A DNA stretch of 64,000 nucleotides from Okapia johnstoni (taxonomy: Eukaryota > Chordata > Mammalia > Artiodactyla > Giraffidae). Positions 11,546 to 23,329 of the stretch are shown here, piece after piece. The stretch covers positions 116,462,501 through 116,526,500 of the forward strand of contig CM044308.1 of NCBI GenBank assembly GCA_024291935.2. Direction: 5' to 3'. The notes under the pieces are model-generated. The model saw nothing but the letters and a program-made list of their open reading frames with translations. It was not told the DNA's origin and searched no databases. Within the stretch, counting starts at the first letter, position 1, and each line of letters opens with the position of its first letter. Both the position numbers and the translations under genes were made by a program.

Positions 11546-12429
11546 TTTTGTTTTTTTTTTTTTAATATCCAGGTTATTTTAATTTTGCAGCCAAGACTAA
11601 GAATATTGAGCCAAGTGAAGTTCCAAATGAAGTTAGGTAGAGAGTTAAAAAAATTGGTCTTTAAGCCAAGACAGTGATTTCTACAGAATTATATTCTGAT
11701 GAGTCTTGGCACCTCCTACAGAACAGTCCTCTCTGAATTTACCTTTGTTCTGTCCCTCCCCACCTCGCCCCTTACCCCCAACTCCAGGAGATTTTCTTGC
11801 TGTGATTTGCTGTTAGGTGATCCAGCCTATCAGAAATTGGCCAAAGGTTGAATTTGACAAATTTAGATTTAGTTTCTCATTCCCAGGGTTCTTTTACTCT
11901 TGCTCAGGGTTCTTTTACCCTTGCTCGTGGTCCATAATTGGAGACTGAAAACTGTCTTGTATTTTAGATTATCTATCCATTTTCTGTTCCTCTGTCTTAA
12001 AACTTGAAATTCACTAGAGGATAGTATTATTCTTCCATTTTCATATCTTGGCGAACCTCCCATTAGATTTTATTTGCCCTCTTTCATCATGACACTTAAC
12101 AGAATTTTGAGATTTAGTGAATGGTGACTTTTCTAGAGCTGTCATTCAGGAAATACTTGTCAATTCATTCATTCATTATTATTATTTATTACAACCTACC
12201 TGAAGGCTCCAGCCTTCATCCATCAATAATAGTGACTCATATAACAGCTGCTGTTCTTTAACCAGAGTGAGGTAGGTATGTAGCTGTGACATAAAAAAAC
12301 ACACACATGCACACCATTCCTCCCAAGTGATTCTTAACATGGTGTTTTTTGGTTGTTATTTGGTTTGTTTTCTTGGGTGTTGTTTTTTTTTTTTTTTTTT
12401 TTTTGAGGTAGGTCTTTGAAAACCATTGA

Positions 12430-12627
12430 GTTTCCCTGGTGGCTCAGCTGGTAAAGAATCCACCTGCAATGCAGGATACCTGAGTTCAATCCGTGGGTTG
12501 GGAAGATCCCCTGGAGAAGGGAAAGGCTACCCACTCCAGTATTCTGGTCTGGAGAATTCCATAGACTGTATAGTCCATAGGGTTGCATAGAGTTGGACAC
12601 AACTGAGTGACTTTCACTTCACTTTAT
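12430..12627 (+). mobile_element. Bov-tA SINE, near full length
   Basis: Begins TTTCCCTGGTGGCTCAGC, continues through GGGAAGATCCCCTGGAG and CCCACTCCAGTATTCTGG, and ends GTTGGACACAACTGAGTGAC with a TTTCACTTCACTTT tail. It follows a T-rich tract. Confidence 0.92.
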
Positions 12628-13734
12628 CTTTGAAAATCATTGATGTAAACAGAGCTTCAGATTTTTAAAAATGTTTCTGTATCACCGGACTTAAATGAAA
12701 ATGGATTTCTGATACACTCTTCACTTTGCTCCTTAGTTTTTTTTTGTCCTTTTAGCATATTCTGTTTTGCTTAAAACATAGTTTCCTTCTGTTAGTATAA
12801 ATTTAACTGTCTCCTTGATGTGGAATGAATTTGAGTTAATGAAACTTACGAGGTTGATCTATTCTATGTGTAGAGCAGTGTAGTATACTATTTCAGTGTT
12901 ATTGGGGGTGTTGCTTCTTTGTTTTAGAAGCTGTATGGGTGTCTTTTGATGCCCCAGCTACCAAATCTAAGAAACTGCTCGTCCTGGGTAGTGTGGCTTT
13001 TCTGACAGTGCAGACCCTTCTGGTTTGGTGTAGTATGGGAGATGACCTGGCACCCATGTGTGTAAACCTTACATACACGTTATACAGATATAACATGTGC
13101 TGGTGAGTATGCTATCTCTAAGGAGCACTAAAGTGATAATTGAATCTTGATTATTTGTTTCCATTATTTTCAGACTGTCAGCAGAGACCTTGGCTAAATT
13201 ATGGCCTTCTTTTCATCCAAGGTGCTGTGTGTTACTCTGTTTAGAAAAATGGTGCTATTGTATATCAAGAATGGAAAAGAAACATCATCCAGAGTGCCCT
13301 TTCTCTATGCTGACAGAGGGTTTCCTGCCAGAGAAATGTGCTCGCAGTGTGCCCAGCTAGAACAGAGTAGGAGAGAGGAGAAACTGCCTTTTCCAGACTC
13401 CAGTGTATGTTTCTCAGAACATCCTACCTGTTTCTTACAGGTTTTTACCTTTTAGATATTTTAATTCGTGCATGATTATAGTAATGATTTTGAGGTTTTT
13501 TTAGCCCATGGGAAATCCATGCTACATCTTCATCTCTCTTCCTCTGGAAAAGATTTGCTGTGATTTAAGAACTTAAGTTTTAGCTTTGGAAGTGTTGTGG
13601 AGAGAGCTTTGTAAATTGTATCCCAGTTTTGCCTGGTAAATTCTTAAGTGGCTTTTTGTAACCACTGTTTTTTTATCAGTGCATAGATTTCGTGAAGGCT
13701 GGCCTCAGGAAGTTTGGGGAATAATTACCAAATA

Positions 13735-13885
13735 CCAAGTGCCGATCTCTGTGCTAGAACTTTTATAATTTCTAATCCTCAAAATAAATCTGCAGGGTAA
13801 TTGGTATTGGGTCCCATTTGACAGATAACTGAAGGACGCATAGCTAGCAAGTCTCAGTCAGGATTTTGAATCCAGGACTTTTTCA
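13735..13885 (-). mobile_element. MIR SINE fragment
   Basis: GTGCTAGAACTTTTATAATTTC, CCCATTTGACAGATAACTGA, CATAGCTAGCAAG and TTTGAATCCAGGACT (quoted in part) follow the complement of the MIR consensus in order. Old and diverged. Confidence 0.6.
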
Positions 13886-14214
13886 AAACTTTAAAGTTTA
13901 TACACACCTTCAGTGTCCTGTGGTTCCTGCAGTTTGTTATTGTCATCTTCCATAATAGAGTCCAGTCTCACTTAACATTCAGATTCTAGAAAAAGCTTTG
14001 GCTTTGGTTGGAAATAGAGAGGATGGGGTCATTTTTTCCCCTTAATTGGTTCTATTCATGTTTTGACAGTGTTGATGGAGATAACGGTGCTCTCGGCAGT
14101 TAGTGAAACAATTTTGTCAGCTGTTTATCCATTTTGTGATTATTTTCACCAGTGAAGTGATTCATTTCAAAATTATCTCCCAAGAAATAATAGTGCCGCT
14201 TATATGGTTAGTGA

Positions 14215-14400
14215 AACATTCAGTCACTCAATAAATATTTGAGTGCTTATTCTATGTAAGGTTCTATTCTATGTATTGGGAATATAGTTGTGAACAAGTA
14301 CATAGTCAGGTAGTAATTACTGCAAAGGAAGATGAGGCCAGATACAGAGCTGCTCCTGTGGACTTTTACTACATTGAACATTGAGTTATATCTGACCTAA
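14215..14400 (-). mobile_element. Possible L2 3'-end fragment
   Basis: CACTCAATAAATATTTGAGTG, TATGTAAGGTTCTATTC and GGGAATATAGTTGTGAACAAG resemble the complement of the L2 terminus. The assignment is tentative. Confidence 0.4.
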
Positions 14401-15772
14401 GAGACCAGTAGTGCCATTCTAGGAATTTCTTGTCACATTCTGTCCCTTGTCCCATCTCAGAAAGTGATCTATTACATCACCCTCTTTTTCTGTTGATATA
14501 AGACTTTTTTTTCCTTCAAGCTAAGGAGTCTTCTGATGATTTTGTATGATCTCAACTCCTTTATGCTATTCCACATCAAGTCTGTTCTGTTCTCATCATG
14601 AGTTTGTCTAATAGCTTTGGCACAGTTACAGATTCTTTTCACCGGTTCAATTAGTTATGTTTTATGGTGCTTTTCTAAATAGCTTTGTGAAAAATTAAAT
14701 TAAAATTTGCAACCTAGCAGCTGAAAACCATACTTTTACCTCGGAGATAGTGTGTGGCTACTAAAATCTAAAACTAATAAGAAAAACACAGATTGATATT
14801 TTTGATGCCAATAAGATTTTGGTATAAGTTTTGTTTGTGATGGGAATCATTGTGTACTATTTTTACATCATTCTATTTTGATTCCTGCCTAGCAGAGCTA
14901 TTGGTAAACTGTATGCCCTGAAACATTTCTTAGACTCTCTTCAATTAAATCAGTTCTGGAAAGTGTCAGATAAGAGGTTATAATTCTAGAAAGGAGCACA
15001 GAAATGTGTGAACTTAAGATCCCTACCTCCAATTAAGAGAATGTCTTCAGATTCTCAGACAGCTTCATAGTTTCAGAAGCAGACAGGTATACTTTAGACT
15101 GGTCAGATGGACCTTGTCAAGGGGACTAACCCAGATCAGTCTTTGTGAACATTTATGGGGTTTTGTGTTTCGTTTTATTTTCAGTCTACTTGGTGACCAT
15201 GTTAAGACATCCTTTTCTTAGAGTCTGACAGACTTGTTGCCTTACAGAACCTCAGTCTTGCGTTCTTTTTTTTGTACTTCTGCTATTACAGCATGTTGCC
15301 TTTGGATGAAGGAATTTCCTTTTGGTATGCAAACTCAGCTCTCAAACTTTTGACTCAACCAGGTTCTGCAGCAGAACTTGTGTATCCATGCTAAAATCTC
15401 TTTAGCCCATAAATTAAAATAAGTTACCATGAAATCACTGCTTTGCATCCAATTACTAAATGAACAGTGAAGCAATACCTTATTATGTAGTTCAACATGA
15501 ACTGAGCTGTTTCAGCACTAATTCAGACATGCTGAAGCACTGCACTCTTTGGAGTAGCCAATGTTAGTGTTACTGTTAATGTGCCATTTAATGTGATTTA
15601 GATTAGAGGCTGGGGAAGCTTTACCACTAGCAGAAATTTTAGACGTGGGTATTAACTACAGACCTTTAGAAAAATTCTGTTTAATTTGCAGCACTTAAAA
15701 TATTCTTTTCTTGAAATTGGCACCTCTCCTTTCTTCATCTTCCTGTATACTGATTTAGTTGGTCTCTAAAAA

Positions 15773-15976
15773 AGTGTTAGTTGCTCAGTCATGTTTGATT
15801 CTTTGCAACCCTGTGGACTGTAGCTTGCCAGGGTCCTCTGTCCGTGGAATCCTCCAGCCAAGAACACTGGAGTGGGTAGCCATTCCCTTCTCTGGAGGAT
15901 CTTCCTGAACCAGGGATCAAACCTGGGCCTCCTTCACTGCAGGCAAATTCTTTACTACCTGAACCACCAGGGAAGC
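15773..15976 (-). mobile_element. Bov-tA SINE, near full length
   Basis: The complement reads from the tRNA-like head (GCTTCCCTGGTGGTTCAGGT) through a B box to the body and ends at ATGACTGAGCAACTAACAC. An open frame of 69 codons inside is SINE sequence. Confidence 0.92.
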
Positions 15977-17336
15977 AAGTTGCCATTACTTCATTCATGG
16001 AGAAAATAGCAGCCTCATTAAGGCAATCCTGGGAATAATAGGAAATAGCTCCAAAAGACCACTTAAAACATACACAGCATTTGAGATTAAAGTCATACCT
16101 TACTTTTCACTCACCTCCCCTAGCTCACTGGATAACAGATATCAACCTGAATTTTTACAAATGCAGTTTGATTGATTTTGTACCCGACCTGATTAGAAAG
16201 TATTACCAAATAGATGAATCTTGTCTGACTCAGGGTAGTACCAGCAACTGAACTGAAACATTAGTGGCTGGTTCAGGCTAACATGACAACAACATTGCTT
16301 TGTTTAGTTCGGCTTTCTAGCCTCCCTACCCAACCCCTGCCTACCCCCCAATTAATATCTGCCTCAACCTGCTTGTCACTGTAGCTAGCAGAGGCCCTCA
16401 CTGGGGAATTGGCTCCTCTCCTTGCTGACAGCTCCCTATTACTCTTGTCTGTCACTGTGCTGTCACCTGTGTCATATTTTAGAGGAAGATGATAGCCTCT
16501 CTTAGAAACTTTGCAGTCAAAAGAAAGGCTGCCAAATAAAGTCTGAATATGCTAGTTTTGCTAGTTAGAAAGCATACTGAAATTGTCCTTGACTTGTGCT
16601 TTCTGGACATAGCCCAGTTAGGTGAACCTTTTTATTTCTGGCTATGTGTCTCTAATACCCCTTGCATTCTCTTTCTGTAAGATCAGAGATCTTGAGTCTG
16701 GGTTGCAGCTCAGGTGTATCTAATCAGCTGAACATAAATGGAGGAGTGTCAGAATTGCTTTTCGGTTTCTCTTATATGGTTTTGAATAAAATTGGCAAGC
16801 AGCATGGTGGTGGGGAGGAGAGTACATTTAGATCCTTTCCAGCTAAGATAATACTCATATAATGCTCAAATATAATAAGAATGAAATCTAAGAAAATAAG
16901 GGCTATAAATGGGCTTTTTTTTCCTTTGGAAATAACACCACTAGTGAGTGCCTTTTCTCAATACCTTTTATTGAATTTAGCATTTTTGATAACATTGCTG
17001 TTTCTCTTCCAGTGTATTTTTTTCTTTCTTCCATCAAGTCCCAACTAGGTCCATAAAGAATTCCATCTCTTTCAAACTTGAGTTGTGAGATAGCCCAGAA
17101 GGGGGGATAATGGCTGTGGGGAGAATGTGTAAGCCCATCGGAAAGTCATAAAACCAGATCAAAACCAGCACTGGGACAAATGAGACATTCTGCATCATTG
17201 CCTTCCTTAGAAAGGGCTTTTCTTTCTGCTCAAGTTCTAGCTTCCATTTCCATTTAGGAGATAGCTCCAAAGTAATTTCTAAACTGATAACTCTTGTCTG
17301 ACTCCAGATAATAGTTAATTCTCTAAGGCAATGGTT

Positions 17337-17470
17337 TTTAACCTTGTCTGTACATTGGAATCACTAGGGCAACTTTTTAAAATTCTGATGCCCGGGCTAC
17401 ACCTCAGAACAATTAAATCACTATGACTGGAACTGAGACTCAGACATCAGTGGTTTTAAAAGTCCCCTTC
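17337..17470 (+). mobile_element. MER5-like hAT DNA transposon relic
   Basis: GGTTTTTAACCTTGTCTG, ACATTGGAATCACTAGGG, TCTGATGCCCGGGCTACACC and CAATTAAATCA, then GACATCAGTGGTTTTAAAAG, match the layout of non-autonomous hAT-Charlie relics. The exact subfamily is uncertain. Confidence 0.5.
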
Positions 17471-17475
17471 CCCCG

Positions 17476-17534
17476 ATGTGCTACAGTCCATGGGATCACA
17501 AAGAATCAGACATGACTTAGCGACTGAACAACAA
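17476..17534 (+). mobile_element. Bov-A tail fragment
   Basis: GATGTGCTACAGTCCATGGG, then AAAGAATCAGACATGACTTA and GCGACTGAACAACAAC, are the last 60 or so bases of a Bov-A unit. The rest is missing. Confidence 0.8.
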
Positions 17535-19641
17535 CTCTCCACACTATACACACAAAGGTGGTTGATTCCACTTTGTCTTTAAGGTTGAAAGCCGTAGTTA
17601 TTAGAACAAAGTTGAGATAGTTATTAATACTCTAGGAAAGTTTGACTCTTACTCTAAGAAACCCTCCAAGTTTCATAAGGAGAAATTGAAAACTAAAGAC
17701 CTCCCATAGGCAGCTTGCTTTTGCAAATTTGTTTTCTATGGCTTCCTTCTTTTTTTTACACCTATCTACCCTATGCTCCAATCTAATTAGACTGCTCATT
17801 CTTCTTGATCATGCTTTTATTCCTACTTTTTTAACCGGTGTTCATTCTGAGAAATAACCTCTCCTGTTTTTTGCTTTCTGTAATTTCACAAGCATCTTTT
17901 CATTATCATTCAGCCAAAAGGAGGCTCTTTTCTCTAGAACTTTGCTTTTTTTGTGTTAGCATGTTCTGTATGGTTTTGCATTCGTGTTTTATTTTTCTGC
18001 TAGTTTGCAAAGCCTGGATCTGGTTCGTCTATGTGTTCCCCCCATTACCTGGCATCTTTACCTTCCCCATCGTACCTTTTCTCCAACAGACGTTATGTGT
18101 ATGTGTGAATAAGAGGACTCTCATGCTCTGGATGCGTGCTGTTCTAGAAACGGAGAAGGCAGATGTGTGGTGTCCTTTCTGTTTGCTGTCATGCTTCCAG
18201 TTATTCAGACTCTTGGTTGTGATGACCTTTTCATCTGTCTGTGCCTGTGATTTGTCATCCCAGGTCCAACCATTACATAGTCTTCAGAAACCAGATTTTG
18301 GAAGTGTTGGCTCTGAGGTTTGGCGTGCTCTGTAGCTTAGTGCAGAGCAATCTTATTTGTGCCAGTTAGGCAGCACCTGCCTGGGTGGGTTTTTGTTTTT
18401 TTTTCTCCTGCCATGGTGGAAACAGAATGTTGTCTTAAGTCCCATTATTTTTCAATATATATATTATTTTTGAGATTTGACAACTCAGTTTTATGTATCT
18501 GTTCACTGAGAAGATAATAAATCCTCTCTGTCAAATCCTGAAGATAGTACAGGTTTTTTTTTTTTTTTTTAACACATCCATAACATCGAGCTCTCCAAGT
18601 TTCTATCACTAAATGATAATAAAGGAAACTGTTTTGTAAAGCAGACAAGGCATTTGGTGATTCAGAGATGAATTTTAGATATACAGTGAGAACTAGGGAA
18701 GCAGCAGTGTGAAATTGTAACACAAAAAAAGTAGCGTTGGCCTTTTCAACAGCACCATTAGTTGCCTGTATGTGTGTTTTATGTTTCTTCATGCTAGCTG
18801 TTTTCAGCTTCAGTTCTTTTAAATACTTTTGTCCTGAAATTCAGGGTGAATTATATCAGAGCCCTGAGGTAGGGGGAAAAGACAGAGTTAAGACCATGTG
18901 GAATTATTTTCCTGTCACCAAGCTAACTACATTAATCTAATTCTCTAGTAGCTAACATCCTTTTAAATAATCTACTTCAGAGAAATCATAGCATTTCTCC
19001 TTAATTGTACTGGCTGTGAGAGAGAGTTGAAAAATGGCAAGCCTTCCCACTTCCTCCCCAGGTGGGATATCTTCCTAACCCAGCTGTTTGCTTTCTTAGC
19101 AAAGTTCTAAACTGAAAATCCCTCTTGTTCCATCTGTAATTTTTGGAGCTTGAAATTGCAGTTCACTACTGGTTTGGCCCCCACTTTCTCAGTGAGGCAG
19201 CAAGTTTTACAGTTCAAAGCACATTTTCATTTTTATTTTCTTTTTTCCCCCCTCAAATTTCCTTTTAAAAAATAAGATGTATCCAAAACATTACTACCTG
19301 GAGATAGAGCTTCTTGGAATATGTAAATTCTCTAAACGCTGTTTGGGTTTGTGTCTGTGTACCCCAATGGAAAGATTGGATCTGAAACATCCCTGAGGTG
19401 TCCCAGCTCCATCTTCTTTCCAAGTTTTCTCAAAACTCCCACACATCATCATGTCCCCTACTTAGTTCCCCTAGGATGTATTTCTTTGCAATCTAGAATT
19501 TCTTTAGACTTTGGGATTCAAGTTGAATAGCATGTGTTCCCCACAAACTTAGTAGAGCAATTTGCACATTCTGTATGGGCATCTAGTACTTAGCTAAATG
19601 AACTCTACCTTTCTCTCCTCTCTCTCCTTTCTCTCTTTCAG

Positions 19642-19683
19642 CTTGGCAGTGACCTTGGCGGGGGCATTGGAGGAAGTCCGGCA
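19642..19683 (+). CDS. AP2B1: AP2B1 42-base cassette exon in the hinge (residues 664-677 of the long form)
   Basis: A tiny exon of exactly 14 codons (LGSDLGGGIGGSPA), phase 0 at both ends, so inclusion or skipping keeps the frame. The acceptor is preceded by an unusually long CT tract (TCTCTCCTTTCTCTCTTTCAG region) and the donor is the strong GTAAGTG at 19684. From knowledge of the family, inclusion gives the 951-residue isoform and skipping the 937-residue isoform. The insert is glycine-rich and lengthens the flexible linker between the clathrin box and the appendage. Joined to the preceding exon it makes LDSL followed by LGSDL. Whether and where it is spliced in cannot be read from DNA. Confidence 0.95.
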
Positions 19684-20418
19684 GTAAGTGCCATCGGTTT
19701 TTTCACCATGGGATGCGCTGCCCCCTGTTTGATGCCTTTCCTATGCGCACCTTCTCAGACCAGCCACCGCTGCTGTCTAGCCCTGTACACCAGAACCTCT
19801 GTAGCAGTGTTACGAAGAGTAGATAGTAGTGTAGGGTTACTTGGAATCTTTGGGACCATACTCCACATGTGCTGTAGGGATGTCTTTAGGGATTGGTGCT
19901 CTGGTGTCTACAGAGTTCTTTGTCTTCCTGATGGTAAAGAGCCAAAGGAAATGGAACCTCCCATCTTGAGAATACCCTTATTCTCTTCTGTCATTTAGAA
20001 AGAGCTTGAGAGTCAGCTGGACTCCAAGTGAGACTCTCCTCGTAAAAGAATTGGGGAGTATGAGTAGCTGTCTCCCCCAGGAGAGTTTCCTGGGGATATT
20101 AGAGGCCTTTTGCACAGAATCATGGAAGCTAAAATTGGAAACAAATAGAAAAAACTTTGGGTTACTGTGTTCCTGATCCTGCTGATTACTCTCTCTTGAT
20201 AGAACTTCTAAAGAGTGTGTGTATCTTTTCAGTGATGAAAAAATAACCATGATGATTTAAAGGACAAAGAATATATGAATTAAACTCCTAAGAATATTGT
20301 AATTATGGTGTGTTCTTATTGATTTACCAGTAACTATTAAAATAGATAGCAACATTTTAAGGACTATTAATCTGTTCTTCCTGATCTCCCTGCTCCCCTT
20401 CCCTTTTATTCCCTGCAG
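19684..20418 (+). other. AP2B1: AP2B1 intron downstream of the cassette exon
   Basis: 735 bases from GTAAGTG to CCCTGCAG. No transposable element is evident. Two short open frames (19708-19998 +, 19978-20250 -) have no recognisable family. Its modest length and lack of repeats leave room for splicing elements around the cassette exon, though none is demonstrable by eye. Confidence 0.8.
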
Positions 20419-20565
20419 GTGGGACAGTCCTTCATCCCATCATCAGTGCCTGCAACCTTTGCTCCCTCCCCTACTCCTGCTGTGGTCAGCAGTGGTCTGA
20501 ATGACCTGTTTGAACTCTCCACAGGGATAGGCATGGCACCTGGTGGATATGTGGCTCCCAAGGCT
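20419..20565 (+). CDS. AP2B1: AP2B1 exon: hinge end and start of appendage (residues 664-712, short-form numbering)
   Basis: 147 bases, 49 codons, phase 0 at both ends. The first half is a Pro/Ser/Ala/Val-rich linker (VGQSFIPSSVPATFAPSP). The second half contains LNDLFELSTGIG and leads into the globular ear. Because both flanking boundaries are phase 0, the preceding cassette can be skipped straight onto this exon. The acceptor is CCCTGCAG and the donor GTAAGT at 20566. Intact. Confidence 0.96.
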
Positions 20566-21249
20566 GTAAGTAACACAACACTTTCTTAGTGGACAGGACC
20601 TGAATTATTTAACGTTTAACGTTTGCATTACTCCCACTGATAATACGTCCAAGGTTAGGGCCCTTGTTCTAGAGAATTTACAAGGAAGATGAATGGTGGC
20701 CTCAAACCTAGCAATAAGAAGCGCTATAGCACCCTTATTAGCCATTTTTATAATTGGACTTAAAATTGGAAATGTGAGTGTTTAGGTTTTGTTCTCTGGT
20801 TTAGAAATATTGCCTTGCTTGTCAGCACTGAAATCAATCTAGTGCTTTGAACTGATATACAGTATATATATGGTATATACTGTATATCAGTTCAAAGCAC
20901 AGGGGAAAAGACGTAACATTTTACTTCGCATTCCTTCTACTCTCCTTTTCCATTGGTATTGCATGTGGATTCTAGAGTGCCATTGCTCAGACTTGGTTTT
21001 CATGCATCTTAGTGCACCTTTTTAGAGTTTTGATTTAAGTTAGTGTCGTTGATATCTTTCTAGTCAGCCTTGCTTGATGTCCTGCTAAAAAGGAAATTCA
21101 GAAGAGGAAGGGGAAACTCCTGTAAATGAAGCTTATTTCAGCACCTTAATTGCCTAACAAAGTGAAATCTTAATTTCATCTTTATTTACTCAAAAACAGT
21201 AGTGAGATGAATCCTGTCTGATTTCATTGGGCTTTATGCTGTGTTTTAG
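20566..21249 (+). other. AP2B1: AP2B1 intron with a perfect hairpin
   Basis: 684 bases from GTAAGT to TGTTTTAG. The notable content is a perfect 27-base inverted repeat at 20842-20900. I recognise no transposable element and no coding signal. Confidence 0.85.
20842..20900. repeat. Perfect 27-base inverted repeat, 5-base spacer
   Basis: The left arm (20842-20868, starting GTGCTTTGAACTGATATACA) is the exact reverse complement of the right arm (20874-20900, ending ATATCAGTTCAAAGCAC). The spacer is TATGG. The outer part of each arm is not simple sequence, so this is more than an AT-repeat artefact. It could fold as a stem-loop in the pre-mRNA or extrude as a cruciform. The origin is unknown: a template-switch replication error and a small inverted-repeat transposon are both possible. 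Confidence 0.95.
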
Positions 21250-21395
21250 GTCTGGCTGCCTGCAGTGAAGGCTAAAGGCCTGGAGATTTCAGGAACATTT
21301 ACTCACCGCCAAGGGCACATCTATATGGAAATGAACTTCACCAACAAAGCTCTGCAGCACATGACAGACTTTGCAATTCAGTTTAACAAGAATAG
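21250..21395 (+). CDS. AP2B1: AP2B1 exon: appendage sandwich subdomain I (residues 713-761)
   Basis: 146 coding bases, entering in phase 0 and leaving with AG of Ser761. It opens VWLPAVKAKGLEISGTF, the first beta strands of the immunoglobulin-like sandwich of the beta-2 ear. It continues through HIYMEMNFTNKAL and ends FAIQFNKN. Lys759, a residue of the sandwich-side binding surface, is the AAG at 21388-21390. The sandwich contributes a second clathrin-binding site and accessory protein contacts. The acceptor is TTTTAG and the donor GTAAGA at 21396. No lesion. Confidence 0.97.
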
Positions 21396-21816
21396 GTAAG
21401 AAATCTGAGTTCCCCAGCTCAATCCTGAGACAGCAGTGTACTTTGTGTCTAACAAGTGAGTGTTCCATTTAGCAGTGGGTAAAAACTCTTGTGTTGGCAG
21501 ATGCTCAGTGTAGACTGAGCGAAGGCTCTTGCATATCTCTTCAGTGGTCAGCTTTAACTCTGGAGGCCCTAGGGAATTCTGCTGAGAAGATTGTCCATAT
21601 GGAATAAGGAAACCAGGACTTACTGCTGTACAGGATTCTAGAACTAGTATGTCTTTATTAACACAGTTTACCAAAAAAACACTTTTAGTTGAAATCCACT
21701 TACACAGTTAATAGTAATTGTTTTGCATCTGAGTGCCAGACATTTCTAGGTACTAAAGCTAGAATGATGAAACAAACCAATGTGTGTCTCAAATGTGTGC
21801 CCAGTGTTTGTAACTT

Positions 21817-21961
21817 GGGCTTCCCTCGTGGCTCAGCTGATAAATAATCCTCCTGCAATATGGGAAACCTGGGTTCGATCCCTGGGTTGGGAAGATCCCC
21901 TGGAGAAGGGAAAGGCTACCCACTCCAGTATTCTGGCCTGGAGAATTCCATGGACTGTATA
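21817..21961 (+). mobile_element. Bov-tA SINE, 3'-truncated
   Basis: GGGCTTCCCTCGTGGCTCAG, GGGTTCGATCCCTGGGTTGG and GGAGAATTCCATGGACTGTA in order. It stops abruptly at TGTATA before the usual CAGTCCATGGGG segment. Confidence 0.9.
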
Positions 21962-23329
21962 AACTTTTGTTTGACTGTCCAAGTCCAGTGATTTTTCTAG
22001 GATTATCCCAGTGTTGACCAGTGTTAGTTTTTCCTGGAATAAGGTGTACCCTTTCAGTGTGTGTCTAGAGCCCACATTTTGGTGAGAAAAATGAATGGAC
22101 TTTGGCTGCTGTAAAAAATAAGGAAGACAGTCTACCTGTTAACTGAATAATCACATATAGGCAGACAGTTGGCTTTTAGCAGTGAATTCTCTCCCATAAT
22201 AGGGAAGAGAGTTATGACAGGTGAGAGCTTATTCTGCTTTCCACCTGCTTGTCTCCTTTCCTCTCGTTTTTGTCGGTTGTCATTTTGTCATTTCCACATT
22301 TTATTCTTTCACTTTTATCCTCATCTTTGTTTCGTCTTGAGTTTGCGCTTGCTGCCAGTCCTTTTATTGACATTTCCATGATCATTTCTTGTGTGTCTTC
22401 TAGTAGGTTCCTCAACAAGGCCTCAACAATCCTTGAATTCTTACATGGTCAAAATCATGACTTATATGCCTGAAAATTCTTGACTCAAGCTCTTTGTTTT
22501 ACTTCAGAGTTGTTTGTCATTTAAATATTCCTGAGGAAAAGTTCATTGCCAGCATGATTTTTCCCTGTATGTATAAGTAATTTGATCATTTTGTTTGACT
22601 GTCCAAAGTTTTGAAGTCCAGTAGTTTTTCTAGGATACTCCCTGTGTAGACCAATGTTAGTCAGTTTTTCCTGGTATAAGGTGTGCTCTTTCAGTGTGTA
22701 CTTTGAAGTCCTGTATCTCTGGAAAGTTTTCAGGGTTTATGTGTTTAACCCTTTGTACTGTTCCATTGTTTAGATTTTCTTCTTTGGAGAATTATGTATT
22801 TATTGACTTTGTCTGTTATATGTACTATTTTTCTCTTAATATTTTCTTATCTATAAATATTAGAATATGTATCTCATGACCTTTTTTTAACCCATAACCA
22901 CAGCACCATTATTAAACTCAAAAATTCTTTAATATTATTAAGTTATTTAATATCATTAATATTGTTAAGTTCTTTAACACCATTAGCAGATTATTGCAGT
23001 TCCCTAGTATTTTTGTACAGCTCGTTTTATCTGAACAGGATCCCATTGGTCCCCATACATATCAATTAATTGATATGTGTCTTAAGTCTCTTTTAACCTA
23101 TAGATTCTTCTCTCTCTTCCCTTGAAATTTATTTGTAGAAGAAATTAGATCTTTTATCTGTAGAGTTTCCCACAGTCTAGATTTTGCTGATTATATCTGT
23201 AAATTTGTCTATAGGCTTAATTAGACTTAAACTTGCTCTTCTGACTGGAGTGCTTCATGAGTAGTGGTGATCTTTTTCTTCATTTCTGTTTTATTTTATT
23301 TGCTTTTTTAAATTTTATTCTCTGTGTCT

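Larger units (their letters stand above)
8555..19641 (+). other. AP2B1: AP2B1 intron upstream of the cassette exon
   Basis: 11,087 bases from GTAAGC to CTCTCTTTCAG, ending in a long CT-rich tract (about 19612-19639). It contains a BovB 3' fragment, two Bov-tA SINEs, a Bov-A tail fragment, a MIR, an L2-like piece and a MER5-like relic. The gaps 8555-11377, 12626-13734, 14400-15770, 15977-17336 and 17536-19600 contain AT-rich sequence in which I recognise nothing. Short open frames there look like chance. Confidence 0.85.

Noticed and set aside
17838..18335. 165-codon open frame on the + strand, the longest in the window
   Set aside because: It lies wholly within an AP2B1 intron, is rich in Phe, Leu and Cys as expected from T-rich DNA, has no recognisable domain and shows no splice or promoter context. 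Chance is the best explanation.
22880..23030. AT-rich stretch with repeated TTAATATTATTAAG-type text
   Set aside because: It looks like low-complexity sequence next to an old L1 3' end. No defined repeat unit could be supported.
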